The notes under the pieces are model-generated. The model was not told the DNA's origin and did no database searches. It worked only from the letters and a program-made list of their open reading frames with translations. This document shows positions 9,661 through 17,690 of a stretch of DNA of 64,000 nt, piece by piece (within the stretch, counting starts at the first letter, position 1; each line of letters opens with the position of its first letter). A program made the position numbers and the translations under genes. The stretch is from contig MPDD01000004.1 of NCBI GenBank assembly GCA_001874265.1, positions 60,165 to 124,164 on the forward strand. The letters run 5' to 3'. The stretch is from Bacteroidetes bacterium MedPE-SWsnd-G1. GTDB taxonomy: Bacteria; Bacteroidota; Bacteroidia; Flavobacteriales; Flavobacteriaceae.

Positions 9661-10838
9661 TGCAAGAGGACTTTTTAAAATATCAAGCGCAAACTTCTCC
9701 TCACCCACTCTCTTTAACAATCTCAAAAGCAGATGGATCTTACATTTATGATTCATCAAACAAGAAATATTTAGATTTTATCGCTGGCGTATCTGCCAAC
9801 AGCTTGGGACATAATCATCCTAAAATTAAAAAAGCCATTATAGATCAACTCGAAAAATATACCCATGTAATGGTATATGGTGAGTTTATTCAGAATCCAC
9901 AATTAGAATTAACAAAAGAACTAGCTAAGCATCTTCCAGAAAAATTAAACACTACATATTTAACAAACTCAGGAACAGAAGCAACTGAGGGTGCTTTAAA
10001 ATTAGCAAAACGATTTACGGGTAGAAGTGAAATAATTGCTTGTAAAAATGCCTATCATGGCAATACGCAAGGAGCTATGAGTGTATGCGGTGTTGAAGAA
10101 CAAAACAAGGCATTTCGTCCTTTAATACCAGGTATTCATTTTATTGAGTTTAATAATGAACTCGATTTAGAAAAAATTACTACGAATACCGCAGGAGTCA
10201 TTATTGAAACCATACAAGGTGGAGCAGGTTTTATAGAACCCACAAACAATTACTTAAAAAAGGTACAAAATCGATGTAATGAAGTTGGTGCTCTCTTAAT
10301 ACTGGATGAAATCCAAACTGGAATAGGCCGTACCGGTAAGTTCTTTGGGTTCGAAAATTACAATTGTGTTCCAGATATAGTTATTACTGGCAAAGGATTG
10401 GGTGGCGGCATGCCAATTGGAGCCTTTATTTCTTCCCATAAAATAATGTCGAGCTTAAGAGAAAAGCCTAAATTAGGACATATTACAACATTTGGAGGAC
10501 ACCCAGTTATTGCGGCTGCCGCCTTGGTAACAATTAAAGAAGTAACTTCTTCCAATCTAATTTCTGCTACTTTAGAAAAAGAGGCTTTGATTCGTTCATT
10601 ATTAATACATCCAGCCATAAAAGAAATAAGAGGGAAAGGATTAATGCTTGCCCTTATTTTGGAAAGTTCGGAGTTAGTCTCAAAAGTTATTCTCCATTGT
10701 TTAGATGAAGGTCTATTGCTTTTTTGGCTGCTGTTTGAAGGACGAGCTATTAGAATTACACCTCCTCTAACAATTTCTACAGAAGAAATAAAAGAAGGGT
10801 GTAACCTTCTCATTTCCATTATAAAACAGCATACTTAG
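9660..10838 (+). CDS. Class III PLP aminotransferase (acetylornithine/ornithine type)
   Basis: 392 residues starting at GTG; the stop of the preceding gene and this start share one base (TAGTG), so translational coupling is likely. Fold-type I class III features: TNSGTEATEGALKLAKR (102-118), ILDEIQTGIGRTGKFFG (214-230, with PLP-binding Asp216) and the Schiff-base lysine in ITGKGLGGGMPIGAF (Lys245). The HNHP and GHITTFGGHP motifs are also present. The family transfers amino groups from omega-amino compounds; the substrate is uncertain. In flavobacteria this gene regularly follows the OstA-like gene, so it is probably not a dedicated arginine gene. Confidence 0.88.
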   Translation: MQEDFLKYQAQTSPHPLSLTISKADGSYIYDSSNKKYLDFIAGVSANSLGHNHPKIKKAIIDQLEKYTHVMVYGEFIQNPQLELTKELAKHLPEKLNTTYLTNSGTEATEGALKLAKRFTGRSEIIACKNAYHGNTQGAMSVCGVEEQNKAFRPLIPGIHFIEFNNELDLEKITTNTAGVIIETIQGGAGFIEPTNNYLKKVQNRCNEVGALLILDEIQTGIGRTGKFFGFENYNCVPDIVITGKGLGGGMPIGAFISSHKIMSSLREKPKLGHITTFGGHPVIAAAALVTIKEVTSSNLISATLEKEALIRSLLIHPAIKEIRGKGLMLALILESSELVSKVILHCLDEGLLLFWLLFEGRAIRITPPLTISTEEIKEGCNLLISIIKQHT

Positions 10839-10880
10839 GCTTGACTTCAATAGTTAAACTTTTCCCAAAGTAGACTTATT

Positions 10881-10951
10881 CTGCAACAAAATTATTCTTA
10901 ACCCGTCTTTTTGATATAACATTAATTAAACTAATAACTAAAATTTATATC
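10881..10951 (+). promoter_or_regulatory. Upstream block conserved between the two duplicated genes (copy 1)
   Basis: CTGCAACAAA, about 14 variable bases, CGTCTTTTTGATATAAC, and an A-rich leader to the ATG. The same order recurs at 11518-11580 before the paralogue, so the promoter was duplicated with the gene or is under selection. TTTTTGATATA may serve as the -7 region, but it is not an exact TAnnTTTG. Confidence 0.5.
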
Positions 10952-11299
10952 ATGAAAAACTTAAAAGTATTTATCTCAACAATTGCGTTAACTTTATTTG
11001 TAGGATCTGTAACCTTTGCTAGTTCAACAACTAAAACAAATCAAAAACAACAATTAAGATCTGAACTAGTTCGATTATTAGGAGATTTAGAAGGTGTGGA
11101 AGAAGAAACCGACATATCGGCCAATATCTCATTTCTTGTAAATGAAAAAAATGAAGTTGTTGTCATTTCAGTAAATTCTAAAAATTATCAAGTTAGAGAA
11201 ATCATAAAAGGAAAATTGAATTATAGAACTGTAAAAGCATCTGGAATCAAAAGAGGTGAAATTTACATCGTGCCTTTAAAAATTACCAAGGAAAGTTAA
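10952..11299 (+). CDS. Small secreted protein, tandem paralogue 1 (unknown function)
   Basis: 115 residues with an N-terminal signal peptide (MKNLKVFISTIALTLFVGSV, cut near the Phe-Ala-Ser site), leaving a ~92-residue basic periplasmic or secreted domain. The C-terminal half has alternating strands (NEKNEVVVISVNSK, IIKGKLNYRTVKA, GEIYIVPLKI) and vaguely resembles a TonB C-terminal-type alpha/beta fold; this is only an impression. No cysteine or catalytic motif. It has its own upstream block and a strong terminator, so it is a single-gene unit. It is about two-thirds identical by eye to the next gene. Confidence 0.8.
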   Translation: MKNLKVFISTIALTLFVGSVTFASSTTKTNQKQQLRSELVRLLGDLEGVEEETDISANISFLVNEKNEVVVISVNSKNYQVREIIKGKLNYRTVKASGIKRGEIYIVPLKITKES

Positions 11300-11325
11300 A
11301 ACGACTTATTTAACTAAACCACTTT

Positions 11326-11357
11326 AAAATCCGTTAATTCATTTTAACGGATTTTTT
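11326..11357 (+). terminator. Rho-independent terminator after paralogue 1
   Basis: A perfect 12-base-pair stem AAAATCCGTTAA/TTAACGGATTTT with a six-base loop ends in a T run, 27 bases after the stop codon. Confidence 0.9.
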
Positions 11358-11517
11358 AATTGTAAGATTTTAGAAATTATCAAATCAATAACTATTGATC
11401 CTTTTAATTAATAAACCTGATTTAATCTAAAATTATAAAATCCAATATTGATGATTTAACAATAATTAACCTAAAAATTGTTAATAACCGTTAAACTTAT
11501 GCTAAAGTGCTGATTTA

Positions 11518-11580
11518 CTGCAACAAATCAAAGAAATCATCGTCTATTTGATATAGCGTTTAACTAAAAAAAACTAAATC
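11518..11580 (+). promoter_or_regulatory. Upstream block conserved between the two duplicated genes (copy 2)
   Basis: CTGCAACAAA, 13 bases, CGTCTATTTGATATAGC, then an A-rich leader to the ATG at 11581. It matches the block at 10881-10951 in order and spacing. Confidence 0.5.
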
Positions 11581-11928
11581 ATGAAAAACTTAAAAGTAAT
11601 TATTTCAGCAATGATGTTGACATTGTTTGTGGGAGCAACAGCATTTGCTAGTACACCAACCAAAACAGCACACAAAAATCAATTAAGAGCGGAACTTGTA
11701 AAATTAATGGGGAGTTTAGAAGAGTTTAATGAGGAAACGGACTTAACTGCATACGTATCATTTATAGTTAATGATGAAAATGAAGTTGTAGTAATCTCAG
11801 TAGATTCAAAAAGTTCTCGCGTTGATGCAATTGTTAAAGGAAAATTAAACTACAAAAACGTAGTAGCAAACGGAATCGAAAGAGGTGAAGTTTATATTAT
11901 GCCTTTAAAAATCGTAAAGCAAAGTTAG
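11581..11928 (+). CDS. Small secreted protein, tandem paralogue 2 (unknown function)
   Basis: 115 residues, exactly the length of its neighbour 280 bases upstream and alignable without gaps. The first residues (MKNLKV) and the core NDENEVVVISVDSKSSR are nearly the same. Signal peptide at residues 1-24, cut near Phe-Ala-Ser. The mature domain is rich in Lys, Val and Glu and has no cysteine. The function is not recognised. The high A content and single-gene layout resemble abundant flavobacterial exported proteins, but abundance is not shown by sequence. Confidence 0.8.
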   Translation: MKNLKVIISAMMLTLFVGATAFASTPTKTAHKNQLRAELVKLMGSLEEFNEETDLTAYVSFIVNDENEVVVISVDSKSSRVDAIVKGKLNYKNVVANGIERGEVYIMPLKIVKQS

Positions 11929-11957
11929 TATGACAAGAACTTTAGAAATCTTATAAG

Positions 11958-11990
11958 AATCGCTAAGAATTTAATTTTTAGCGATTTTTA
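11958..11990. terminator. Bidirectional terminator between paralogue 2 and the thioredoxin gene
   Basis: The stem AATCGCTAA/TTAGCGATT with an 11-base loop has T runs on the plus side and A runs before it. It serves the plus-strand gene ending at 11928 and touches the stop codon of the minus-strand gene at 11988. Confidence 0.75.
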
Positions 11991-12548
11991 TTTTTCAATT
12001 AATTGATCTAAAAGCCTTCGAAAATTTTCACTATTCCAATCAGCTGGCCCTACCTTTTGGACTACTATTTGTCCTTTCTTATTTAGCACATATGTGGCTG
12101 GTATACTTGATACTTTGAATTCTTTTGGAGTTAATGACCTCACATTGTAAGATGGTAAAGAAAAATTCTTTTTTGCTAAAAATTTATTTACCACATCCTT
12201 TTGTTCGTTTGTAACAAAAACAAACATTACTTTATCACCATATGAATCAAACAACTTTTGAATACTTGGCATTTCAGCTCTACAAGGTGGACACCAGGTG
12301 GCCCAAAAATTAACAAATACTACTTTCCCTTTTACATCGTTAAAATCTATATTCTCTGTGTTTAGACCTTTTAAAGTCCAATTAAAACTTTTTAATACCA
12401 CAGGGTTATCTTCTGTGTCAATTGTCGTAATCATTGCTCTAAATTTGGAAGCATACTCCTTCATCACTCCACCTATCGGAGTAAAAATGAGTACTGCAAT
12501 AATTAAAAACAGAATAAAATTTGACCTTTGGGATTTACTAAATTTCAT
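11988..12548 (-). CDS. Membrane-anchored TlpA/ResA-type thioredoxin-like protein
   Basis: 186 residues: a short basic N terminus, one uncleaved membrane helix (about 10-29), then a periplasmic thioredoxin domain. The redox motif WATWCPPC is at 83-90, followed by the TlpA-type RAEMPSIQKLF and the cis-proline region SSIPATYVLNKKG. Members reduce periplasmic disulfides, often for cytochrome c maturation or oxidative repair; the partner is unknown here. Single-gene unit with an exact TAnnTTTG element upstream. Confidence 0.92.
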   Translation of the reverse strand: MKFSKSQRSNFILFLIIAVLIFTPIGGVMKEYASKFRAMITTIDTEDNPVVLKSFNWTLKGLNTENIDFNDVKGKVVFVNFWATWCPPCRAEMPSIQKLFDSYGDKVMFVFVTNEQKDVVNKFLAKKNFSLPSYNVRSLTPKEFKVSSIPATYVLNKKGQIVVQKVGPADWNSENFRRLLDQLIEK

Positions 12549-12594
12549 AAATTTGAATTGTCTGCACTTAGTAGTATTTAAGTTGATTCAATTA

Positions 12595-12602
12595 CAAAAG
12601 TA
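12595..12602 (-). promoter_or_regulatory. -7 promoter element (TACTTTTG) of the thioredoxin gene
   Basis: Exact TAnnTTTG on the minus strand, 46 bases before the ATG at 12548 and immediately after the terminator of the upstream lipoprotein gene. Confidence 0.6.
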
Positions 12603-12605
12603 CTC

Positions 12606-12637
12606 AAAAAAAAAGCGCACCTTAGACTAAGGTACGC
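12606..12637 (-). terminator. Rho-independent terminator of the repeat lipoprotein gene
   Basis: Minus-strand stem AGCGTACCTTA/TAAGGTGCGCT (one T-G wobble) with a two-base loop, then a run of nine T, 23 bases after the stop codon. One of the strongest terminators in the window. Confidence 0.92.
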
Positions 12638-12660
12638 TAATAACTAAATATGTATGATTA

Positions 12661-14388
12661 TTAATTCCTTGTAACCGTAATTGAATTTGACAAACTGAAA
12701 CATCCGGATAAGTCATTCGCATTCATACCAACTTCTGCACCCATTAAACCATCTTCAAAGCGTAAGTACCATATTAAGCATACTCCTGTTCCTGCACCAT
12801 CAAAATTAACTCCTTCTAAATCTGCCATTGTTCCTGGTAGTCCCAAAATTTTACCCGTAGCATCTGTAATAACAAATGTACTATTGGTTCCCATAGCATT
12901 CGCATCAGTCGTTATTCCACTTACGTAATCCGGTGTTCCGTCAATAGTAAATGTAAATGGCCCTCCACTTAATGTTCCTGCATCTGGCATATTACGTGTT
13001 ACCATAATTGAATTTGATAAACTGAATACACCCATAAGGTCATTAGCATTCATTCCTACTTCGGCACCCGTTAATCCATCTTCATATCGCAAATACCAAA
13101 TTAAACAAACACCAGCACCTGCACCGTCAAAATTAACACCTTCTAAATCTGCCATTGTTGGTGGAAGCCCTAAAATTTTACCAGTGTCATCTGTAATTAC
13201 AAAGGTACTATTAGTTCCCATTGCGTTTGCATCTGTGCTTATTCCACTTACGTTGTCAACTGTTCCGTCAACACAAAAAGTGAACGGACCTCCTGATAAA
13301 GTCCCTGCTACTGGCCCAGCTAATCTATTTACAGTTATGGAGTTTGAAAGACTAAATATTCCATCTAAATCATTAGCGTTCATCCCTACTTCTGCTCCCA
13401 TTAAACCATCTTCAAATCGAAGATACCATATTAAACAAGTACCCGTTCCTGCACCATCAAAATTAACACCTTCCAAATCTGCCATAGTTGGTGGAAGTCC
13501 TAATATTTTACCTTGGTCATCAGTAATTACGAATGTACTATTTGTTCCTACTGCGTTGGCATCTGGAGTCACTCCGGTTACATAATCTGCAGTACCATCA
13601 ATATAGAATGTAAAAGGTCCTCCTGATAACGTTCCTGCCATAGGTTCTGCTATTCTTGTTACTGTTATCGAATTTGACAAGTCGAATGTTCCTCCTAAAT
13701 CATTAGCATTCATTCCAACTTCTGCACCCGTTAAATCATCTTCAAATCGAATATACCAAATAAGACATACACCTGCACCTGCACCGTCAAAATTTACACC
13801 TTCTAAATCTGCCATTGTCGGCGGAAGACCTAAAATAACCCCTTGATCATCCGTTATTACAAAAGAACTATTTGAACCAACGGCATCTGGATCAGTAGTA
13901 ATTCCACTAACATAATCTTCCGTACCGTCAACTATAAATGTAAAAGGACCACCTGTAATCGTTCCTGCTTCTGGAGCGCCTAGCCTAGTAACAGTTATTG
14001 AATTAGACAAGTCAAAAGTACCGCCTAAATCATTTGCATTCATACCCACTTCAGCACCCGTAATATCATCTTCAAAACGCAAATACCAAATTAGACAAAT
14101 ACCTGTTCCTGCTCCGTCAAAATTGACACCCTCTAAGGCTTCTAATGTTGGCGGAAGCCCCAATATAAGACCTTGATCGTCTGTTATTACAAAAGAACTA
14201 TTTGTTCCGACCGCATTAGGATCAGTAGTTATTCCGCTTACATAATCTGCCGTACCGTCAACTATAAAGGTAAAGGGTCCACCAGCAATAGTACCTGCGT
14301 TAGGAACAATAACAATATCGTCATCATCATCGCAACTAACCATTAAAAATCCGAAGGCAACAAAGGCCAAAAGCAACATTTTTTTCAT
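12661..14388 (-). CDS. Surface lipoprotein built of five ~110-residue tandem repeats
   Basis: 575 residues. The signal peptide ends in a lipobox (MVSC, Cys19), followed by five Asp, an acidic surface-export signal typical of Bacteroidota lipoproteins. Residues 31-575 are five repeats of 110, 110, 110, 109 and 106 residues with no spacer. Each holds AGT..GGPFTF..DGT.D.VSGI, NSSFVITDDQG, ILGLPPT, EGVNFDGAG, CLIWYLRFE and GAEVGMNANDL blocks. Each repeat has one conserved Cys in the CLIWY block; repeats 4 and 5 gain an extra Cys. No catalytic motif. Probably a cell-surface adhesive or structural lipoprotein (inference). Confidence 0.88.
   Translation of the reverse strand: MKKMLLLAFVAFGFLMVSCDDDDDIVIVPNAGTIAGGPFTFIVDGTADYVSGITTDPNAVGTNSSFVITDDQGLILGLPPTLEALEGVNFDGAGTGICLIWYLRFEDDITGAEVGMNANDLGGTFDLSNSITVTRLGAPEAGTITGGPFTFIVDGTEDYVSGITTDPDAVGSNSSFVITDDQGVILGLPPTMADLEGVNFDGAGAGVCLIWYIRFEDDLTGAEVGMNANDLGGTFDLSNSITVTRIAEPMAGTLSGGPFTFYIDGTADYVTGVTPDANAVGTNSTFVITDDQGKILGLPPTMADLEGVNFDGAGTGTCLIWYLRFEDGLMGAEVGMNANDLDGIFSLSNSITVNRLAGPVAGTLSGGPFTFCVDGTVDNVSGISTDANAMGTNSTFVITDDTGKILGLPPTMADLEGVNFDGAGAGVCLIWYLRYEDGLTGAEVGMNANDLMGVFSLSNSIMVTRNMPDAGTLSGGPFTFTIDGTPDYVSGITTDANAMGTNSTFVITDATGKILGLPGTMADLEGVNFDGAGTGVCLIWYLRFEDGLMGAEVGMNANDLSGCFSLSNSITVTRN
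12664..12981 (-). repeat. Protein/DNA tandem repeat 5
   Basis: Residues 470-575 of the lipoprotein, 106 residues. Closest by eye to repeats 3 and 4 (AGTLSGGPFTF, GTNSTFVITD, GKILGLP). It differs by Gly for Pro in ILGLPG and by an extra Cys in SGCFSLSNS. Confidence 0.85.
12982..13308 (-). repeat. Protein/DNA tandem repeat 4
   Basis: Residues 361-469, 109 residues. It has an extra Cys in FTFCVDG and an Asn in VDNVSG where the other copies have Tyr. Confidence 0.85.
13309..13638 (-). repeat. Protein/DNA tandem repeat 3
   Basis: Residues 251-360, 110 residues. Groups with repeats 4 and 5 through AGTLSGGPFTF, NSTFVITD and FSLSNS. Confidence 0.85.
13639..13968 (-). repeat. Protein/DNA tandem repeat 2
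   Basis: Residues 141-250, 110 residues. Groups with repeat 1 through AGTITGGPFTFIVDG, NSSFVITDDQG and LGGTFDLSNS. Confidence 0.85.
13969..14298 (-). repeat. Protein/DNA tandem repeat 1
   Basis: Residues 31-140, 110 residues, directly after the acidic linker. It has EALEG where the other four copies have ADLEG. Confidence 0.85.
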
Positions 14389-14415
14389 TGTAATTAAGTT
14401 TAAATTATATAATTA

Positions 14416-14423
14416 CAAATCTA
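14416..14423 (-). promoter_or_regulatory. -7 promoter element (TAGATTTG) of the repeat lipoprotein gene
   Basis: Exact TAnnTTTG on the minus strand, 27 bases before the ATG at 14388, so the lipoprotein gene has its own promoter apart from the Crp/Fnr gene. Confidence 0.6.
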
Positions 14424-14440
14424 AATGTCACATTCGACAT

Positions 14441-14460
14441 AAAATGTTAGGTATCTAACA
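14441..14460 (-). terminator. Weak terminator-like hairpin after the Crp/Fnr gene
   Basis: Minus-strand stem TGTTAG-ATAC-CTAACA followed by a short T run, ten bases after the stop codon. The stem is short, so read-through into the lipoprotein gene is possible. Confidence 0.4.
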
Positions 14461-14469
14461 CTTCTTAAA

Positions 14470-15135
14470 TTAAGCTTGAAGTAATTCTATTTTTTTTCTA
14501 TCAAAGTTCAACAACCCTTCCTCTTTTAACTCATTCATAATTATGTTAAGAGTTGGTCTTGAAGTACCAATAAGTGAAGAAATGTCTTTTTGCGTATAAG
14601 GATGCATAATAACTTTATGCCCCGTTTCTGGACAATCATATCCATAATCATCACATAATTCTTGAAGGAATTCCTGCAACCTTGTTTTTGCATCTTTAAA
14701 AAGCAATAACTGAAGTCTACGTTCTAATTTTTTAATTCTAAAATTCATTAACTTATAAAAACCTAGGGCAAATTTCTTATTATCTAAAATTAATTCTTGC
14801 AGCGTTTCGGCTTCAATAGGGCAAATGGATGTATTATTATTTAAAGACTGCGCAAACTCATTACGCTTTTCTTCCCCTAATATTGCTTTCTCTCCAAACA
14901 CTTCTCCTTTGGAAAGTATTGCTTTTACTATTTCCTCTCCGTCTTCTGTATAATATCCCAATTTAATTTTACCCTCATTAATTAGATATACCTTGTTTGC
15001 TGAATCATCAGTAAAATATATGTAATCGGTTTTGTTGTAATGATTAAAATCATGAGTCTCTTTGTAGGCGCCAAACTTATGAGGACATAATATTTTAAAG
15101 AGATTTACACATTCTAAGTACCAAATGTTTTTCAT
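14470..15135 (-). CDS. Crp/Fnr-family transcriptional regulator
   Basis: 221 residues. The N-terminal cyclic-nucleotide-type beta-roll contains KVYLINEGKIKLGYYTEDGEE (about 49-69) and GEVFGEKAILGE. A long dimer helix follows, then a C-terminal winged helix with TQKDISSLIGTSRPTLNIIM as reader helix. Two Cys lie near the N terminus (9 and 17), with a third, Cys106, in the beta-roll, but there is no Fnr-type cluster spacing, so an oxygen-sensing Fe-S cluster is not supported. The ligand and regulon are unknown. It lies between the repeat lipoprotein gene and acnA, both on the same strand. Confidence 0.88.
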   Translation of the reverse strand: MKNIWYLECVNLFKILCPHKFGAYKETHDFNHYNKTDYIYFTDDSANKVYLINEGKIKLGYYTEDGEEIVKAILSKGEVFGEKAILGEEKRNEFAQSLNNNTSICPIEAETLQELILDNKKFALGFYKLMNFRIKKLERRLQLLLFKDAKTRLQEFLQELCDDYGYDCPETGHKVIMHPYTQKDISSLIGTSRPTLNIIMNELKEEGLLNFDRKKIELLQA

Positions 15136-15181
15136 AAAAGAGATTAAGTTTGATTTTCTATTGTTTAGTCGTTAAAATTAC

Positions 15182-15214
15182 AAAACCTCACAACTTAAGT
15201 TATGAGGTTTTTTG
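15182..15214 (-). terminator. Terminator after acnA
   Basis: Stem AAAACCTCA/TGAGGTTTT around an inner palindrome AACTTAAGTT; it works on both strands. It lies 23 bases after the acnA stop and separates it from the Crp/Fnr gene. Confidence 0.8.
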
Positions 15215-15236
15215 TATTACTATATATTCCTAGAAA

Positions 15237-17504
15237 TTAAGCATTTTCCTTCTTAATTAAATTCAATGCTGAACCCTCTTTATACCATTCTATCTGACCA
15301 TGATTATATGTATGATTTAATTTAATCGTATCAACCGATTTATCAGAATGTATTATTTCTAATGTTAATTGATTTCCTGGAGAAAATTTATCCAAATCAA
15401 CAAAATTAAATATGTCATCTTCTTGTATTAAATCATAATCACCTTCATTGGCAAAAGTCAACCCTAACATACCTTGCTTTTTAAGATTGGTTTCATGAAT
15501 TCGAGCAAATGATTTTACAATAACGGCAGCAACTCCGAGATGTCTTGGCTGCATGGCCGCATGCTCTCTAGATGATCCTTCTCCGTAATTATGATCACCA
15601 ACTACAATTGTTTTTATACCTGCTTCTTTATATTTTCGTTGTACATCTGGCACACCTCCGTAAGAACCATCCAATTGATTTTTAACAAAGTTGGTTTTTT
15701 TATTAAAGGCATTTACAGCGCCAATTAAAGTATTATTTGCAATATTATCCAAATGCCCTCTAAATCTTAACCATGGTCCAGCCATAGAAATATGATCTGT
15801 TGTGCATTTTCCATACGCCTTAATTAATAATTTCGCACCCATAATTGCGTCTCCTAAAGGAACAAAAGGCGTTAACAATTGTAAACGCTGAGAAGTTTCA
15901 TTTACTACAACATTTACCCCACTTCCATCTTCTAAAGGTTCCAAATACCCATTTTCTTTAACCTCAAAACCTTTAGGAGGTAACTCCCATCCAGTAGGTT
16001 CTTCTAACATCACTTTTTCTCCATTCTCATTTATTAAACTATCGGTTAATGGATTAAAATCTAATCTTCCTGCAATAGCGATTGCTGCAGTTAATTCTGG
16101 AGACGCAACGAACGCATGTGTATTTGGGTTCCCATCGGCACGTTTCGCAAAATTTCTATTAAATGAATGTACAATACTGTTTTTAGGAGCGTTTTTCGGG
16201 TCATTATATCTTGCCCATTGTCCAATACAAGGACCACAAGCATTTGTAAATATTTTAGCATCTAGATTCTCAAATACTTGTAAAATCCCATCTCTTTCTG
16301 CGGTATACCGAACTTGTTCCGATCCAGGATTTATTCCAAATTCGGCTTTCGTTTTTAAGCCTTTATCCAATGCTTGCTGTGCTATTGAAGCCGCCCTAGA
16401 TAAATCTTCATAAGACGAGTTCGTACAGGAACCTATTAATCCCCATTCTACTTTTATAGGCCAATCGTTATCTTTTGCTTTTTGAGTCATATCTAAACCA
16501 ACTTCAGTTGATAAATCAGGAGTAAAAGGCCCATTTAACAACGGTCCTAATTCTGATAAGTTTATTTCAATTACTTGATCAAAATATGCATCAGGATTCT
16601 CATAAACTTCAGCATCCGCTGTTAAATACTCTTTTACTTCATTGGCTGCGTCCGCGATATCTGCTCTTTCTGTAGACCGTAAATATCGTTCCATTGATGC
16701 ATCATAACCAAATGTAGAAGTAGTTGCTCCAATCTCGGCACCCATATTACAAATTGTACCTTTACCTGTACAAGACATGGCAGTAGCACCTGGTCCAAAA
16801 TATTCTACAATGGCTCCAGTCCCTCCTTTTACGGTTAAAATTTCAGCTACTTTTAGAATTACATCTTTTGGAGCCGTCCATCCAGATAATTTTCCCGTTA
16901 ACTTCACTCCTATTAATTTTGGGAATTTCAACTCCCATGCCATTCCAGCCATTACATCTACTGCATCAGCTCCACCTACTCCAATGGCTAACATGCCCAA
17001 TCCACCAGCATTTACGGTATGAGAATCCGTTCCAATCATCATTCCTCCTGGGAATGCATAATTCTCTAAGACTACCTGGTGTATAATTCCTGCTCCTGGT
17101 TTCCAAAATCCAATTCCATATTTATTCGATACCGATTCCAAGAAATTAAACACTTCACTACTTACATCATTCGCATGCTTTAAGTCAATTGCTGCTCCCT
17201 CCTTAGCCTGTATAAGATGATCGCAATGCACGGTTGTTGGCACTGCTACTTTCTCTTTTCCCGCTTGCATGAATTGTAATAGCGCCATTTGAGCAGTAGC
17301 ATCTTGACATGCTATTCTGTCTGGACCAAAATCTACATAATCTTTCCCTCGTTTAAATGCCGATGTCGGGATTCCATCCCAAAGATGGTTGTATAATATT
17401 TTTTCAGAAAGCGTTAAAGGCTTTCCAACTACTTTTCTTGCAGTGTCTATACGATCTGCCATTCTAGCATAAACCGACTTTATCATTTCAATATCAAATG
17501 CCAT
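15237..17504 (-). CDS. acnA: Aconitate hydratase, mitochondrial/AcnA-like type
   Basis: 755 residues, the normal length for the mitochondrial-type aconitase common in Bacteroidota. It interconverts citrate and isocitrate in the TCA cycle. Fe-S cluster cysteines are visible in [11 protein letters not shown] and [11 protein letters not shown]. Substrate and swivel motifs: [39 protein letters not shown] and [18 protein letters not shown]. An exact promoter element lies 36 bases upstream of the ATG. It sits directly downstream of acnB, an unrelated aconitase, but a terminator and this promoter separate them. Confidence 0.97.
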   Translation of the reverse strand: MAFDIEMIKSVYARMADRIDTARKVVGKPLTLSEKILYNHLWDGIPTSAFKRGKDYVDFGPDRIACQDATAQMALLQFMQAGKEKVAVPTTVHCDHLIQAKEGAAIDLKHANDVSSEVFNFLESVSNKYGIGFWKPGAGIIHQVVLENYAFPGGMMIGTDSHTVNAGGLGMLAIGVGGADAVDVMAGMAWELKFPKLIGVKLTGKLSGWTAPKDVILKVAEILTVKGGTGAIVEYFGPGATAMSCTGKGTICNMGAEIGATTSTFGYDASMERYLRSTERADIADAANEVKEYLTADAEVYENPDAYFDQVIEINLSELGPLLNGPFTPDLSTEVGLDMTQKAKDNDWPIKVEWGLIGSCTNSSYEDLSRAASIAQQALDKGLKTKAEFGINPGSEQVRYTAERDGILQVFENLDAKIFTNACGPCIGQWARYNDPKNAPKNSIVHSFNRNFAKRADGNPNTHAFVASPELTAAIAIAGRLDFNPLTDSLINENGEKVMLEEPTGWELPPKGFEVKENGYLEPLEDGSGVNVVVNETSQRLQLLTPFVPLGDAIMGAKLLIKAYGKCTTDHISMAGPWLRFRGHLDNIANNTLIGAVNAFNKKTNFVKNQLDGSYGGVPDVQRKYKEAGIKTIVVGDHNYGEGSSREHAAMQPRHLGVAAVIVKSFARIHETNLKKQGMLGLTFANEGDYDLIQEDDIFNFVDLDKFSPGNQLTLEIIHSDKSVDTIKLNHTYNHGQIEWYKEGSALNLIKKENA

Positions 17505-17539
17505 AACTTTATTTTTTAAATTTCTTCTGCACTAAGGTA

Positions 17540-17547
17540 CAAAATTA
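17540..17547 (-). promoter_or_regulatory. -7 promoter element (TAATTTTG) of acnA
   Basis: Exact TAnnTTTG on the minus strand, 35 bases before the ATG. No convincing -33 TTG. Confidence 0.55.
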
Positions 17548-17639
17548 GAAAGCCATTTAACTTGAAATTATATAGACTTAAATTATATAAATAGTGCCAA
17601 AATCTATAGATTAATGGATACACATTACTATACAAACAC

Positions 17640-17666
17640 AAAAAAGCCCAAGTTTTACTCGGGCTT
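17640..17666 (-). terminator. Terminator after acnB
   Basis: Minus-strand stem AAGCCCGAG/CTTGGGCTT (one mismatch) with a five-base loop, running into six T. It lies 24 bases after the acnB stop. Confidence 0.85.
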
Positions 17667-17690
17667 CAACGCTATTTTACTATAAAATAC

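Noticed and set aside
13184..13585. A 133-codon plus-strand frame in the repeat lipoprotein
   Set aside because: It is the antisense of repeats 3-4 and owes its length to their composition; no start context and no family.
12661..14388. The five ~330-base DNA repeats as a possible CRISPR or satellite array
   Set aside because: The repeats are in frame, coding and far too long, with no spacers; they are protein repeats of one lipoprotein.
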